Below are positions 45,101 to 56,179 of a stretch of DNA of 64,000 bases, one piece after another. Numbering within the stretch: the first letter of the stretch is position 1; the number at the start of each line of letters is the position of its first letter. A program made the translations under genes and the position numbers. The notes beneath the pieces are model-generated. The model had not been told where the DNA came from and ran no database searches. It saw only the letters and a list, made by a program, of their open reading frames with translations. Location: positions 191,875,576-191,939,575 of the forward strand of contig OY992540.1 in NCBI GenBank assembly GCA_963921195.1, read 5' to 3'. This DNA is from Pegoplata infirma (Eukaryota > Arthropoda > Insecta > Diptera > Anthomyiidae).

Positions 45101-45150
45101 TAACGCAAAATTTCTAATAAACATTTTTAAAGTTATCGGTAACTTTTTTA

Positions 45151-45693
45151 GAATATAGGCTCCGACACATATCTAAAAATAGAGACGACATCATACAAAA
45201 AATGTGTAAGTTCGAATGAGAAAGGAACAAAATCCACTCTCTGGCACAGAGTACTCCGTCATTGTGAATTCAGCTTATCTCGTTTATTTAGCATTTGTCC
45301 GAAGTTTGCTTACAAGGGAAGTATCTCAATCCTTATGAACCGATTTGCATAAAACTTTAAATATATATATAAAAAAAAAAAAATCTAATGTTGGGGTGTC
45401 TCGGATCATAGGCCATATCGGGGTTTAGGTTTTCAAAAAATTGGTAAAAAAAACCGTGAAAAAATCGTTTTTTGGATTTTTCAGCCATTTCTTTTAAAGA
45501 AACTATATGATGTTTTCATATGAGAAGATAGTTTTTTTCATGCCTAACTAACGATTATTTATTTTTCTCAAATTTTTCACATTTTATTAATTTTTTTTTA
45601 ATTTTCCTAGGTTTTCTAAATATTTTAAAATTTTTTTGATTAGAAAAGTAAATAAAAATGTTTAAAAATAATTAAAAATACATATATAATAAA
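45151..45693. other. Unclassified AT-rich DNA
   Basis: No termini or coding frame. GGTGTCTCGGATCATAGGCC near 45395 is the only balanced stretch. Confidence 0.4.
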
Positions 45694-46217
45694 TAGGGAT
45701 GAGATTTTCATGCGCTTAAGAAAATATGCGCTTAAAATATGCGCTAAAAAATCAAAATATGCACTAAAAAACCTAAGAATATGCACTAAAAAATAAAATG
45801 TGTGCAATAAAAATCTTGTTTTTACAGGAAAAACTTCATTTAAAATTTTTTATAAGCAAGATTTTTTTTTAGAAATTTACACAATCTATAAAAAAAAATT
45901 TAAAAAAAATATATAATTTTTCTTATTTCCAAAATAAATTTTAAAATTTAAAATAGTTTTTGAAATTAATAAATTTTGATTTGGGCTTTTGCTAATTTAT
46001 GTCCAAATATGCAAAAATATGCACTTAAAAGTTGGAAATATGCACATAATATGCATTTAAAACCAAAATATGCAAAAAATATGCATTTTCACCAAAATAT
46101 GCAAAAACAAGTCGATGTCATTTAAACGCAAATTTCTTGATTCGGAAAAACAATTGGTCGATATCGTTTTTAGACTATCGACAAAAGACATGCATTTGCA
46201 TGGAAATTTCATCCCTA
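45694..46217. mobile_element. hAT-type MITE, TIR TAGGGATGARATTTYCATG
   Basis: TAGGGATGAGATTTTCATG and CATGGAAATTTCATCCCTA are inverted with two mismatches. They are flanked by the perfect 8-bp duplication ATAATAAA (45686-45693, 46218-46225). Both subterminal regions are filled with AATATGCACTTAAAA/AAATATGCAAAAATATGC repeats. Length is 524 bp with no protein. Confidence 0.92.
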
Positions 46218-46225
46218 ATAATAAA

Positions 46226-46515
46226 TAATCAAGCTCGAGGCAAGTATTTTTAACAAATCTAGATAAATCTAAATTTTAATAAATCTTCTTTATTAACTTC
46301 TAATATTTCTATCATCATCGATGATCATCATCAAACTTAAAACTATTAACTTCTTCGTCATCCAATATTGCACTATTGCAATAATTATTAATTTTAAATA
46401 TTTTAAAATCAAATTCTTCTCCCAGATAATGATCTTCGATAAGGATCGAAATATTGGAAGTTAATAAAGAAGATTTATTTAAAAAAAAAAAAACACTGGC
46501 CTCGATCTCGATTAC
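46226..46515. mobile_element. Fold-back with AATCAAGCTCGAGGC ends
   Basis: AATCAAGCTCGAGGC at 46228 pairs with GGCCTCGATCTCGATT at 46499. The arms share TAAATCTTCTTTATTAACTT and its complement near 46460. A related unpaired arm lies at 47215-47345, and another right end (GGCCTCGAACTTGATTATTT) at 48460. The whole 46.2-48.5 kb stretch may be one disrupted element. Confidence 0.5.
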
Positions 46516-46826
46516 AGTGCAACAAACAAAATCGGAATGGGATGAAACCAAAGCAAATGAAAGTTCATATAGCGCTAGATTTTTTTAACACGCATTTGAA
46601 GTTGGTGATCTTTAATTATAATTATAATAACAATTGAAAACCACATTAGGCGCATGCTTAATTTTGTAATTTTCCAGCAAAAACTTGGTAATGGGTACCC
46701 CTTCCTGCCTCGCTTACGTGGTAATGGCTTTGGATACTACTAATTACCATTTGCATTACATTACGCGAAAAAAGGCAAAATGTGGTTACCTTCAATGACA
46801 TCACCGTGTTAAAGTAATTAACATTG
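46516..46826. other. Unclassified DNA
   Basis: Contains a more balanced segment (GTACCCCTTCCTGCCTCGCT near 46697). No open frame or repeat was recognised. Confidence 0.35.
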
Positions 46827-47128
46827 CCCTAGTGAAAATGCTTTTTTATATATCCATGTATAGTATGATACAAATATATCTAATTTTACATATAAATATC
46901 TCATTATATAAAATTATATAACAAATTACTCAGATAAGACCAAAACTCGTATCAAATTTCATAAAATTTGATATGAAGTTATATCAAATTTTATATAATT
47001 TGATACGAATTTTGGTCTTATCCGATTGATTTTTTATATAAATAAATATAATAAGATATAAATATGTAAAATAAGACATATTTTTATCAATTTATACATG
47101 GCTATATACGAAATCATTTTTACTAGGG
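46827..47128. mobile_element. Hairpin element with CCCTAGTGAAAATG ends, TG-flanked
   Basis: CCCTAGTGAAAATG and CATTTTTACTAGGG are inverted (one mismatch). The dinucleotide TG lies just outside both ends. The arms include TATATCCATGTATA/TATACATGGCTATATA and a near-perfect centre, CGTATCAAATTTCATAAAAT against ATTTTATATAATTTGATACG. The TIR resembles CCCGAGTAAAAAT. Confidence 0.7.
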
Positions 47129-47429
47129 TGGCATTGGGAGGTAACTAGTTACTCATATTTTTGCTAACCCCTTAAGTTAATTACTTGGTAAGCGAAGTTT
47201 TTGCTCGGAATCTCAATAAATCTAAATTTTAATAAATCTTCTTTATTAACTTCCAATATTTCCATCCTCATCGAAAATCATCATCAGGGAGTAAAATTGG
47301 ATTTTTAACGCAAATATTGGAAGTTTATAAAAAAGGTTTATTGAAAAGCATACTTTCCCCCTCGCTATGAATGTTTAAAAATTAATTTGTTGTGCTGTTT
47401 GCATTTACGATTACAATTTTATAATTATT

Positions 47430-48450
47430 TAAATTAATTCATTATGTATCCACGCCCACAAAAGGGGACGGGCCAAAAAAATGGCATAATATAATCCCCA
47501 GGTCAAAAAGCAGTACTTTGACCTTCTTATGATATAAAATATTTCATTTGTTCAAAAAAGTCCAAAAACCATATAAAAAAATTGTGTTTTTAGAGGTTGG
47601 TTTAGTTCTTCAAGGGGAAACTTTTTCCCCACTACACAGAAAAAATTATGGAGGAAAATAATTTGAGTAATCACTTGTAAAAAAAATGAATAATTTTTTA
47701 ATTGACTTAATTAAAAATTTACTCAAACATTTAAAAAAGAATTTAAGTAAATAATTTAATAAAAATTTAATATTTTTTTTTAACTCTCATTGTTTTTTGA
47801 ATTCTCGTTTAGTTTATGTTTTTTTTGTATATGAATATGAAAGTTTGTAATCATCTTTATAAAATTTTCCTATGTCTTTGAGACATAAATATGTTTGGTA
47901 AAGTTTGGAAAAACAAGTTTTTTGATTTTTTTTTGTATAAAATTAAAAAGTTTTTTAAACTTTTTAAAAAAATAAATTGATAAATTTTAAGTAAATTTTT
48001 ACTTGACACAATTAAACAGTTACTTAAAAAGAAACGAAAAATTTTGAGTAAAGTTTTAATTGCCTCAATTAAAAATTTACTAAAATTTTTTGGCAAACAT
48101 TTAATAAATTTTTATTAAAAGTTGACTCAATACTATTAAATCGTTTGTAAACTACATAAACTGGTAAACTTTTGCAAAATTAAGTAATTTCTTACTCAAT
48201 AGTATTAAAAATTTACTCAAATATTATTTTCTGTGTAGGCCGATTTTGCACATTTACGAACTCAACCTGCTGACGATCATAAGATATAACGGTGTTAAAT
48301 TTTATTTTTTTATTTTGGACTGCATCGTGCTATATACAGACGGACGGATGGTAAGGCATTCTGAGAATGCCTTTGAATCGATCATGTATCAATAATGGGG
48401 TCTCCGACCGATATTTCGATGCTTTACACGCGGATTGAGGAGGGCATTAA
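47430..48450 (-). mobile_element. mini-me / DINE-1 related element, reverse, interrupted by a MITE
   Basis: On the minus strand, from 48450: TAAAGCATCGAAATATCGGTC, a (GTCC)n remnant (CAGACGGACGGATGG at 48338), then GAGTTCGTAAATGTGC. After the MITE it continues with GGGGAAAAAGTTTCCCCTTG and GGGCGTGGATAC near 47450. The order matches 12180-12690 and 52080-52660. Confidence 0.7.
47635..48235. mobile_element. MITE, TIR CACAGAAAAAA, copy 2
   Basis: CACAGAAAAAATTATGGAGG on the left and ATTATTTTCTGTG on the right are flanked by TA (47633-47634, 48236-48237). The interior matches copy 1 at 44459-45100. It lies inside a mini-me-type element. The uninterrupted homologue near 12415 (CCCCCCTGGTCCGATTTTGC) shows the insertion point. 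Confidence 0.85.
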
Positions 48451-48607
48451 AAAAACACTGGCCTCGAACTTGATTATTTATTTTCTGAATTACAATTTGA
48501 AAGGTCAAATAATTACAACTATAATAAATTTTTAAAAATATTCAAATTGAGAACAACTGGTTCACATTTGGAAATTAAAAAAAAAAATCGTAGGAAATTT
48601 AAATATA

Positions 48608-49067
48608 CACACAAAATAAAACCCTGTCAAAATACTAGAAAAAGTCTCGTAATCCCATTATACCAATATTTGACAGTTTTCCTTGCTTTTTGACATCGAA
48701 ACTAGATTTTTTTTTGTAATTTTACAATTTTTTTTTTTGTAATTTTACAAATTTCCAATATTTTTTACAAAAATTATCTAGTAAATTTGCAAAAAAAGTT
48801 GTAAATTTATAATTTTATTGGTTAAAAGATAGGAATTCTCGTAAAATAGGAGGTAGCTAAAAATCTAGTAAAGTTACGAAACCTCCTTGTAAGTTTTATC
48901 GCGTCAAAAAAATTGTAAATTTACAATTTTATTGGTAAAAATCTTGTAAAATTACAAAATTATTGTTAAAAAATTGTAAAATTACAAGGACTTCTTGTCA
49001 AATAGGAGGTAGCGAAAAAAAAAGTGACAAACTTTTCTTGTCATTTTACAAGGTTATTTTTTGAGTG
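48608..49067. mobile_element. MITE, TIR CACWCAAAAAA, copy 2 (opposite orientation)
   Basis: CACACAAAATAAAACCCTGT and the right end TTTTTTGAGTG are flanked by TA (48606-48607, 49068-49069). It is the reverse complement of 34956-35444 in internal order (CTAGTAAAGTTACG, AATAGGAGGTAGC, TTGTCATTTTACAAGG). Length is 460 bp. Confidence 0.85.
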
Positions 49068-50680
49068 TAAGAATGAATTTTCAGACGTTGATAGTTATGA
49101 TTCGAGTATTTTGTAGGGTACCGATACTAAAAATATTTTGTAGGTTATGTTTAAAAAACTCTGCCCCCAAAAAATGTTAACTAAACTCCGCTCTAATTCT
49201 AAGCACTTTTCAACTTACCTGTTATTTTTAAGATAATTGTTGTTTTGTGAATGTCCAAATATAAATTGTAAAGTTTTCAATAATTTCTTATAAAAACTGT
49301 TTGGAAAAGTTATAAAATCAAATTGAGGAGTTTTGGAATTTGAATGGATGTTGTGGTTGCTAGTAAGGACAAAACTACATGGGGAGCTGTAAAGAAAAAA
49401 AAGAAAAAAGGAGAAATAACTAGTATAAAGAATTCAACTCTCCAATACTTAAGTATTAAACCGTTAAAAATAATTTAAATCCTACAGCGCCATCTCTTAA
49501 GAAATGTTAAAACTAAAAGGGAAATGCAATACAACTCTGGTTATAGAAATTGGCGCACTTTTTTATTATTATTGCAGTATTTTCTCTCAAAACCTAAAAC
49601 AAATGACACAACATGCACACAGCACACCGTATGCAATTGTATTGCAGTTACACTAAAAGTCAAAAAGAAATGATGAGAAATGAAACGAAAGCTTTTTGTT
49701 ATTCATCGTTTTCAAAAAAAAGAAATGCAATGCACATGAAACATGTAAAAAGCATTGGATGGAGTAAAGTTCACAATTGAAAACTCTGACTGACTCAGTG
49801 AAATGATATGAAATGAAATTGAATGCGGAAGTATATTTTTATGTGTAAAGAAAAAATCCACACACACACGAAAGCATGACTAACTACCAGCCGACCAAAG
49901 CACCAAGTGAAACAGACAGCCAGAACACGAGCACAGTCATATGTAAAATGAAAACAGGCTGGGTTGTTGGCTGAATGGCTGGCATTGCCGGTTGTTGCAC
50001 TAAAGTAAAATGATGCAGAAAATTGAAAGAAAGAAAAACTATAAACAAATTCACTTTCATTTTTAAGAGAAATTTAAGAAAACTAAGAGCTAGGTTAAAG
50101 AGAAAGCAACTCTTGTAACCTCTAAAAGAGTTTCCAATTCTCAAAAACTCTTTATTTCAATAAAGAGTGTTTAGTAAACTCTTACAATTATTCTAAAGAG
50201 CATATTTTAGCACTTTTTGTGTGTAGTTTTATTTGTTTCTTCTTTAGAGGTCGTTGCTGTTTTGATTGTGTTTTTTAAATTGTCTTTTTTGTTTTGGTCT
50301 ACCTGTGCCTTATTCTGTGCATTTGTGCATTTTCTGTGCCAAACCGTTTCATTAACCCCGTCAAACAATATGAACTCATGTCGCCACTTGAAAGGTCATT
50401 CAAGAGTTTGTTTATGTTTTTTTTGTGGATTTTTGGTAAATAATATTAAGCCTTTAGGCTTTAAGTTTTTGTTAGAATATTTTTCTGTCATGTAGAAGGT
50501 GTGGTTTGGGTACTTGGAGTTGTATGTTTGGTTTATTTTTGGTTAAAATCGATAAACTTTAAAGATTCACAAATCTGTAGCATATGTTAGGGATAAATAT
50601 CGAATTTAAAATAAAGCATACTTTAAGGGATATAATACTGTTAAATATATGTAGTAGATTTAAAAGAAGTTAAAATATTA
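49068..50680. other. Low-repeat island
   Basis: About 1.6 kb without recognised transposons. 49560-50480 is more balanced, with CAACATGCACACAGCACACC, AGCCGACCAAAGCACCAAGT and TTAACCCCGTCAAACAATAT. Frames of 86-92 codons occur on both strands here, but they begin and end without family similarity or splice context, so I do not call them genes. Confidence 0.45.
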
Positions 50681-50689
50681 CAACTTTTA

Positions 50690-51962
50690 TCTGACAGGTC
50701 ACAAGCACCGCAAAGAACGGGTTGGGTCCTTGGCGTTAACAGTTATAAGCATTCCGTCGGGACCCAGCTAAACTTTCCATTCCAAACAATCGGTTCCGGA
50801 ACCCATTAGTTATCCTGCAACCGATTCTACTTAACATTTCAGAATCAATGAATTTTGTTTGAATTGTGTGAATTGTCACTGGTTCTCTTCGTACCTACGG
50901 CTGCATTAGAAATTTTCCTTCACCTTATACCATTGGACATATTGGATAGGCAGTATGCGGCTATTCGACTTAATAGCACACTACAATGGAGGAGCAGTGA
51001 TTGTGGCCATAGCGCGATCTTGAAGAAGATGGTAATACCAACAAATGTGGACTATGCTCCCTCTATGAGCCTATTTGAGCGCCACTTTACCACTATGATA
51101 CCATCCAGGGAGTCTTGGATGAGGGGAATTCCGGGTAGTGGAGCCTCCATTAATTTTTACACGGATGGACCGAGGCTGCACGAACAAGTGGGATTTGGTG
51201 TCTGTTCGGAGGAGCTTGGGTTGAGCCTGGCCGGAAGATTGCCGGATCATTGTTTGTAACTGCAGTCAACATCTTTTCTGACAGTCATGTTGCGGTCAAG
51301 TGCCTGGAGTCAATGTTTCTGAAAACAAGATCTGCTCTTAACTGCCGCACATCTTTAAATGAGATGGCCAAGCAGTTTAACATATGACTTATATGGGTCC
51401 TAGGGCACTGAGACATTCCAGGGAATTGCAAAGCCGATTAGCTTGCAAGACTGGAAACTACCTTACAGGTTACAACAGAATTGGAATGTGCCGGTATGCC
51501 TCAATCAGAGATGGGCAAATGGATGGACGTGTGAGACATCACGACAGATTTGACCTTCTCTTAATCAGAAGCGCACAATTGAGCTGATATCGCTTCCAAG
51601 AGGAAAAATTTCGAAGGTGGTTGCTAAATAACCGGACACTGTATTATAGGGAAACACACAGAGCGGTTAAATGTACCGTGAAACGACTTTTGCCCGAGTT
51701 GCATTGATGAAGAGAAGTTAAAAACTATCAAACAGTTTATTTACCATTGCCCGGCACTTTCTGGTCAGAGACTTGCTTCACAAAGATCTAGGGAGCTGCA
51801 AGATCTTTCTGATTTGTCGGATTTAAAAATTCAATAAAAAATTGGTTTAACGACAGGGACTAGTATGGAAACCTATTACAGTCCCGTGGTATCACAATGG
51901 ACCTCAGAGTCTACTTGTGTTGACGTAAAACATCAGCAGCCACTTACAACCTAACCTTACCT
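50690..51962 (+). pseudogene. R1/Loa-like non-LTR retrotransposon, 3' part, decayed
   Basis: Order of blocks: end of the reverse transcriptase (MCYS-like tail through WMRGIPGSG at 51130), RNase H start INFYTDGPRL (51150-51180) and GRLPDHC (51235). It continues in other frames with ESMFLKTRSALNCR (51308), GH-DIPGNCKAD with stops (51395-51440), ITGHCIIGKHTERLNVP (51625-51675) and a Cys/His end CPSCIDEEK...FIYHCPALSGQ (51690-51765). The 3' UTR with CCTCAGAGTCTACTTGTG ends in ACAACCTAACCTTACC. YTDG is the first catalytic Asp motif of RNase H, and the final Cys/His cluster is usual in R1/I-group ORF2 proteins. Frameshifts and stops show it is dead. The 5' limit is uncertain: 50690-50850 matches no part I can name. 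Confidence 0.8.
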
Positions 51963-52079
51963 GCTTGTATAAAATTTTCTTGAACATTGTCCTTATAAAG
52001 ACTTCTGTCATTCAAATTAATAACGTATTTTTTTGAGTTTCAATAATACAAAATAAATTTTATCAATATTAAAACATTT

Positions 52080-52660
52080 TTTTTTATATCCACGCCCACA
52101 AAAGGCGACGAGCCGAAATAAAAATTTGTTTTTTAATCCCTTTGTTTTTTTAGAATTTGATTTAGTTATTCAATCTTGAACTTGTCCCCCTCCCCTGGTT
52201 TGATTTTGCCATTTTCTAACTGAATCAGCCTAAAACCATAAGACATATTCGTGCCAAACCATATGACATATTCGTGCCAAATCCCCACTAGCAGACGGAC
52301 GGACATTTTAAGAATGTCTTAGAATGGGGTCCCTATTTGATATTTCGGTGCGCTTCATACAACCAATAATGTGGTTGGAAACGGTAAAAGAGGCTGGTTA
52401 AGTTCATAAAGAGGCAACTTTTTGCACCTGGCCAAATTTTTCGTATTTCCGAACATAACCATAAAAAATTTTCCTGAAAAACTTTAGGAGGGTAGCACTT
52501 TTAGTTTGAAATGGTCATGCATTCCACAGATGGACATCGCTAGAATGTATTAGATTTCATAAAGCATAATATACACACTTTATGATGTCTTAAAGAGATA
52601 TTTCGATGCGTGACAAACGGAATGACAAAGTGAATATACCAGGGGGCATTTGTGTCGCTC
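52080..52660 (-). mobile_element. mini-me / DINE-1 related element, reverse, with inserted segment
   Basis: On the minus strand from about 52640: CACTTTGTCATTCCGTTTG, TCACGCATCGAAATATC, and a second core scrap ACCGAAATATCAAATAGGG (about 52355). A (GTCC)n trace (CAGACGGACGGACA, 52292-52305) follows, then TTCAGTTAGAAAATGGC, a GGGGGA block and GGGCGTGGATATA. About 220 bp (52370-52590) separate two partial cores, so this copy is rearranged. ATATTCGTGCCAAA is tandemly duplicated at 52244-52278. Confidence 0.65.
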
Positions 52661-52951
52661 AAGAGAAAAAAATTTGACAGGTGGGATTAAAGAGGAATTG
52701 AATAAAAATAAATAAATAAAATAATAATTATTTTTAAAATAAACACTTTTGTAAAAAAATTTATGTGTTTTACACTTGTAAGATGTTATTGATTCAATAT
52801 ATTTTTTTTAAAAATTATTTAAATTAGAAATTAAGTACAAATTTCATTACTATAAAAAACCCCCAAAAAAAAAAATGTCCCTTTAATCCCATCCAGACTT
52901 CATTTGTAAGGAAAAATTGAGAGATGATCCATTCACAATCTCTTATCTTTT
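52661..52951. other. AT-rich spacer between inverted mini-me copies
   Basis: No features except poly-A runs. It separates mini-me copies of opposite orientation. Confidence 0.4.
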
Positions 52952-53788
52952 TATACCCTCCACTCTAGTGATAGAGGGTATACATAAGTTTGTCATTCCG
53001 TTTGTAACACATCGAAATATTGGTCTAGGACCCCATAAAGTATATATATTCATGATCCTTGATCGATTTTCAGTCGATCTAGTCGATCTAGCGATGTCCG
53101 TCCGTCCGTGTGTCTGTCTGTCCGTTGAAAACACGCTATCTTTTGAAAGACTTTATGGAGGCTCCTGAAGTTTGACATATATGTTGGCCATTTACCGGGT
53201 CAGGTTGGTATTGCAATCCAACGAAATCGGTCCAGTGGTTATGAGCAAAAGAGTAAATTTCGGCAAGGGTATTTTGCGAGTTTAGGCAATTCTGAGGGTG
53301 CTGAAGCTTGGCATATATCTTTGTCGTTCTCCAAGTCTGTTTGGTTTTGAATTTCAGCTCAATTGGTCCAGTGGTTCAAAAGTTATAAGCAAAACCCTGA
53401 ATTTCAGATATGTTTCATCTTAAATGCCACGTGTTTACCAAGTTTTAAAAGCATTGGTGGTAATTTAACAATGCTTCTTAAACTTGTTTAGTTTTAAAGC
53501 AATGATTTTTAAACTTTTTCAGTTTTAAAAGCATTAGTAACTTAAAAATTACACTCGACAAAAAATTTTACAGTAAAAAAAAAACATTACACTCGAAAAA
53601 AAATTTACACTCAAAAAAAAATTAGTAATTTTTTTTTTTAATGACAAAAAAAGAGTTTTTACTCAAAATAAAATATTTCTAATCAAAATTGTTACTTTTT
53701 TTACGTTAAAAAATTTACTATCCTTTAAAACATGCATTGTGGAGGGTATTCATAGATTCGGCAAAGTCGAATTTAACTTTTCTACTTG
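52952..53788 (+). mobile_element. mini-me / DINE-1 element, near full length
   Basis: TATACCCTCCACTCTAGTGA, core GTTTGTCATTCCGTTTGTAA (52988), ATTGGTCTAGGACCCCATAA, (GTCY)n at 53094-53125, GAAAACACGCTATCTTTTGA, A-rich ACACTCGAAAAAAA blocks, then GTGGAGGGTATTCATAGATT, the subterminal hairpin TTCGGC/GTCGAA and CTACTTG. It is collinear with 1207-2030. An AGTTTTAAAGCAATG-type segment is locally triplicated at 53440-53540. Confidence 0.85.
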
Positions 53789-53856
53789 TTTTTCTTTATG
53801 AATATACCACCATACTGTGGTTTGAGGGTTAAAAACAAAATACGTTTATAGAAAAC

Positions 53857-54223
53857 TAGAGATGGGTGCGTGAGTGGATTTTGACTCACACTCACTCACG
53901 CTCACGCAAACAATAATTGAATCACTCACTATTCACGTAAGTAATAAAAAATTACTCACGATCATGCGTGACTCACACCAGATTCAATCACGCTCTCGCA
54001 AAATCTACTCAAGCAATAAAATTTTCTTACCAAAAAAATATTTTTTTTACAGGAAATGAAAAAAATTGGGCAAATAAAATAATCAAATCACTCAAACTCA
54101 CGCAAAAAATAAATGACTCACTCAGATTTTTTTTCAACTCACGCTCACTCACAATGAAAATCACTCACTCTTACGCGTGATTCACGTGAATCACGCAAAT
54201 CACGTGAAAAGCGCCCATCTCTA
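53857..54223. mobile_element. hAT-type MITE, TIR TAGAGATGGGYGCGTG, copy 2
   Basis: TAGAGATGGGTGCGTGAGTG and its inverted end GCGCCCATCTCTA are flanked by TAGAAAAC and TAGCAAAC (7 of 8 identical). ACTCACGCTCACG repeats fill both ends. At 367 bp it is shorter than the 531-bp copy at 22834-23364 and more diverged. Confidence 0.88.
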
Positions 54224-56150
54224 TAGCAAACATAATATGTTTGTAAAAATCATATTATGTTACTTAATTATAAATTAATCTTTCGACACTGTTTAACCTT
54301 TCTGATTATATAAAATCAGTTCTGAATATTTGTAGACAAGCCGTTAAATTATTTTGGTTGATTTCGTAAATTTCTACCAACTTTTCTTTGTTAGCGGAGG
54401 TTTCCGTATTGCAATTGGAAATCGGGCCCCAGCTTGGGAGCCATTTCCTGGAACATTTTTTTAGTATTTTTTTTTTGTTAAAACTTCTATGTTTATCTGG
54501 AATAAATATGTTTATTAGTCACAACCGAAATCGTGGTTTTCGGATTTGACGGTTTTTGAGAACTCTAGTCACTGCGTGACGGTTAGGCACGCTGAACGGT
54601 TAAGTATCTCTTTAAATGAATAAATTGTGCACCAAAAAACTGTTATAAAACTTGTTGTTTATTAAGAATATCTAGTCAATTCCTAATGAATCAGCATGCG
54701 GAATGTACAAGTTCCACTGTTAATGACTTCAAGAGAACTCTACTGACGTGGAGGACATCGAACACTATTGCCTTCAATATAGATCACTTGAATCCACTCA
54801 ATACCTTCCAAAATGTTCCGGTTAATTCTTCAAAAGGTACTAAAATGGTTACATATTAATTATTACTTTTGTAACAAAACAATTAAAGCATACTTTAGGG
54901 CATTTATTATAAACTTTTTTAATACCACTACCAACTTCAGTTGCGTTTAAAGTTTAACTCCCAAATTCCAAAAAAAAAATTTAAAACAAAAATTTAAAAT
55001 TTATTTCTTAAATAACCCTCCAATAAAATTTAACATTTATGTTAGTGGAGACAAAAACCAGACAACTATGTTTTTGACCACCCATAAAGGTCATAAATGA
55101 AACAGTTTAAATAGCAATAAAAACAAAACAATAAAAATGACTTTAAAAATGAACACCCCACTTTAAAAATTAATTTCTACTTTTAAAATAAAAGAGACAA
55201 AGAGCAGTTTTTTTTTGATTAAAGATTAAGAGGTGAATGAAAAATGAAGAAGAGCAGAAAAAATTTAAATTTCTCTTAACAAAACAATTGCCAAACAAGT
55301 GTTGAGAGTTTATTGCCGGCAAAAAAACAACAACAAAATAAGTGCAATGTGTAAATGTTGTTGCTTTCTGTTGCTGATTATTATTGTTGTTGTTGCTGTT
55401 GTTTAGGGAAGAGGAAGCCTAAATTTAGCAAATACGTAAAAACGAGTAGTTGTTGTTTTTTTGTGCGAAGATAATGATGTTGTTAAGCACAACGGAGGAG
55501 TCCCCAATGTGATGATGACAATGACAATAATGAAGAAGAAGAGTCAACGAACGACCGAAAGCGGTGAATGCACCAAACACTCGGTTAAATAATATAATAC
55601 ATCAGTAGTGCTAACTAAATTTATTTAAGAGTAAGGAAAACCGCAAAAATTAGTTTGGCGTTTTTTTTAAATACTCAATTTTTGAGCTTGAACTCAAGAG
55701 AACACACATGTAGGTTGTTTTATTCAAAACTAAGGGGACATTTTTTTCAAAATTACTAAAAATATGTGTTAAGTATGCTTTGATCTTAATTGGTTTAAAG
55801 ACTTGACTTAAAAGGTGCTTGGATTGAGCGTAACTAGAGTATTTGATTGGGATTGAAGAAATACCTAGTCTAAAAGTCAAGTCGCTAACTTCCTTTCATT
55901 GACTCATGTGCATAAATGAAACTTTCAAGCAGTTTGACACTCGATGTACATTTGTTTCACGGCGTAGACGAATTTCAGTGAATGCCGAAGACTACATAGC
56001 AGGGTTGCAAAATGGGAACATCAATATTGTGCCAACGAGATCATAAAATTGTACTTTAGACCCCAATTGTACCAAAAATTTTATCTTAAATTATTTTTGT
56101 AATAAAATTAACATTTGTAATTTCTAGAGTGAAAAGAAGTCTTCAGTCTT
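54224..56150. other. Mostly unique DNA
   Basis: No transposon termini were recognised. 54330-54830 and 55300-55600 have more balanced composition, with TTGTTGTTGTTGCTGTTG at 55384 and GATGATGACAATGACAATAA at 55511, typical of fly intronic or UTR simple sequence. Short open frames have no recognisable similarity. Confidence 0.45.
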
Positions 56151-56179
56151 TTGTAAAAAAAATTCGAGTAAACATTCGA

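Larger units (their letters stand above)
36890..45150. repeat. TATCGATA / TTTTCTATAGAAAA tandem array
   Basis: The repeat unit is about 40 bp: TTATCGATAACACA, then AAATTTTCTATAGAAAATTT, then TAAAAG. A longer variant has two overlapping sites (TATCGATATATCGATA). It occupies about 36890-37027, 37720-38580, 38725-41970, 43995-44400 and a scrap at 45105-45150. Gaps are filled by transposons. The unit contains two palindromes, TATCGATA (the Drosophila DREF-binding DRE, also containing the BEAF-32 core CGATA) and TTTTCTATAGAAAA. There is no coding potential. Short frames rich in ITIFK and SYRYI are translations of the repeat. Confidence 0.9.

Noticed and set aside
36890..45150. CRISPR-like array because of short regular repeats
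   Set aside because: There are no unique spacers of constant length and no cas genes; the host is eukaryotic and the units are degenerate and contiguous.
49884..50495. 86- and 92-codon frames on opposite strands
   Set aside because: Composition is slightly balanced here, but neither frame has a recognisable domain, Kozak-like context or splice signals.
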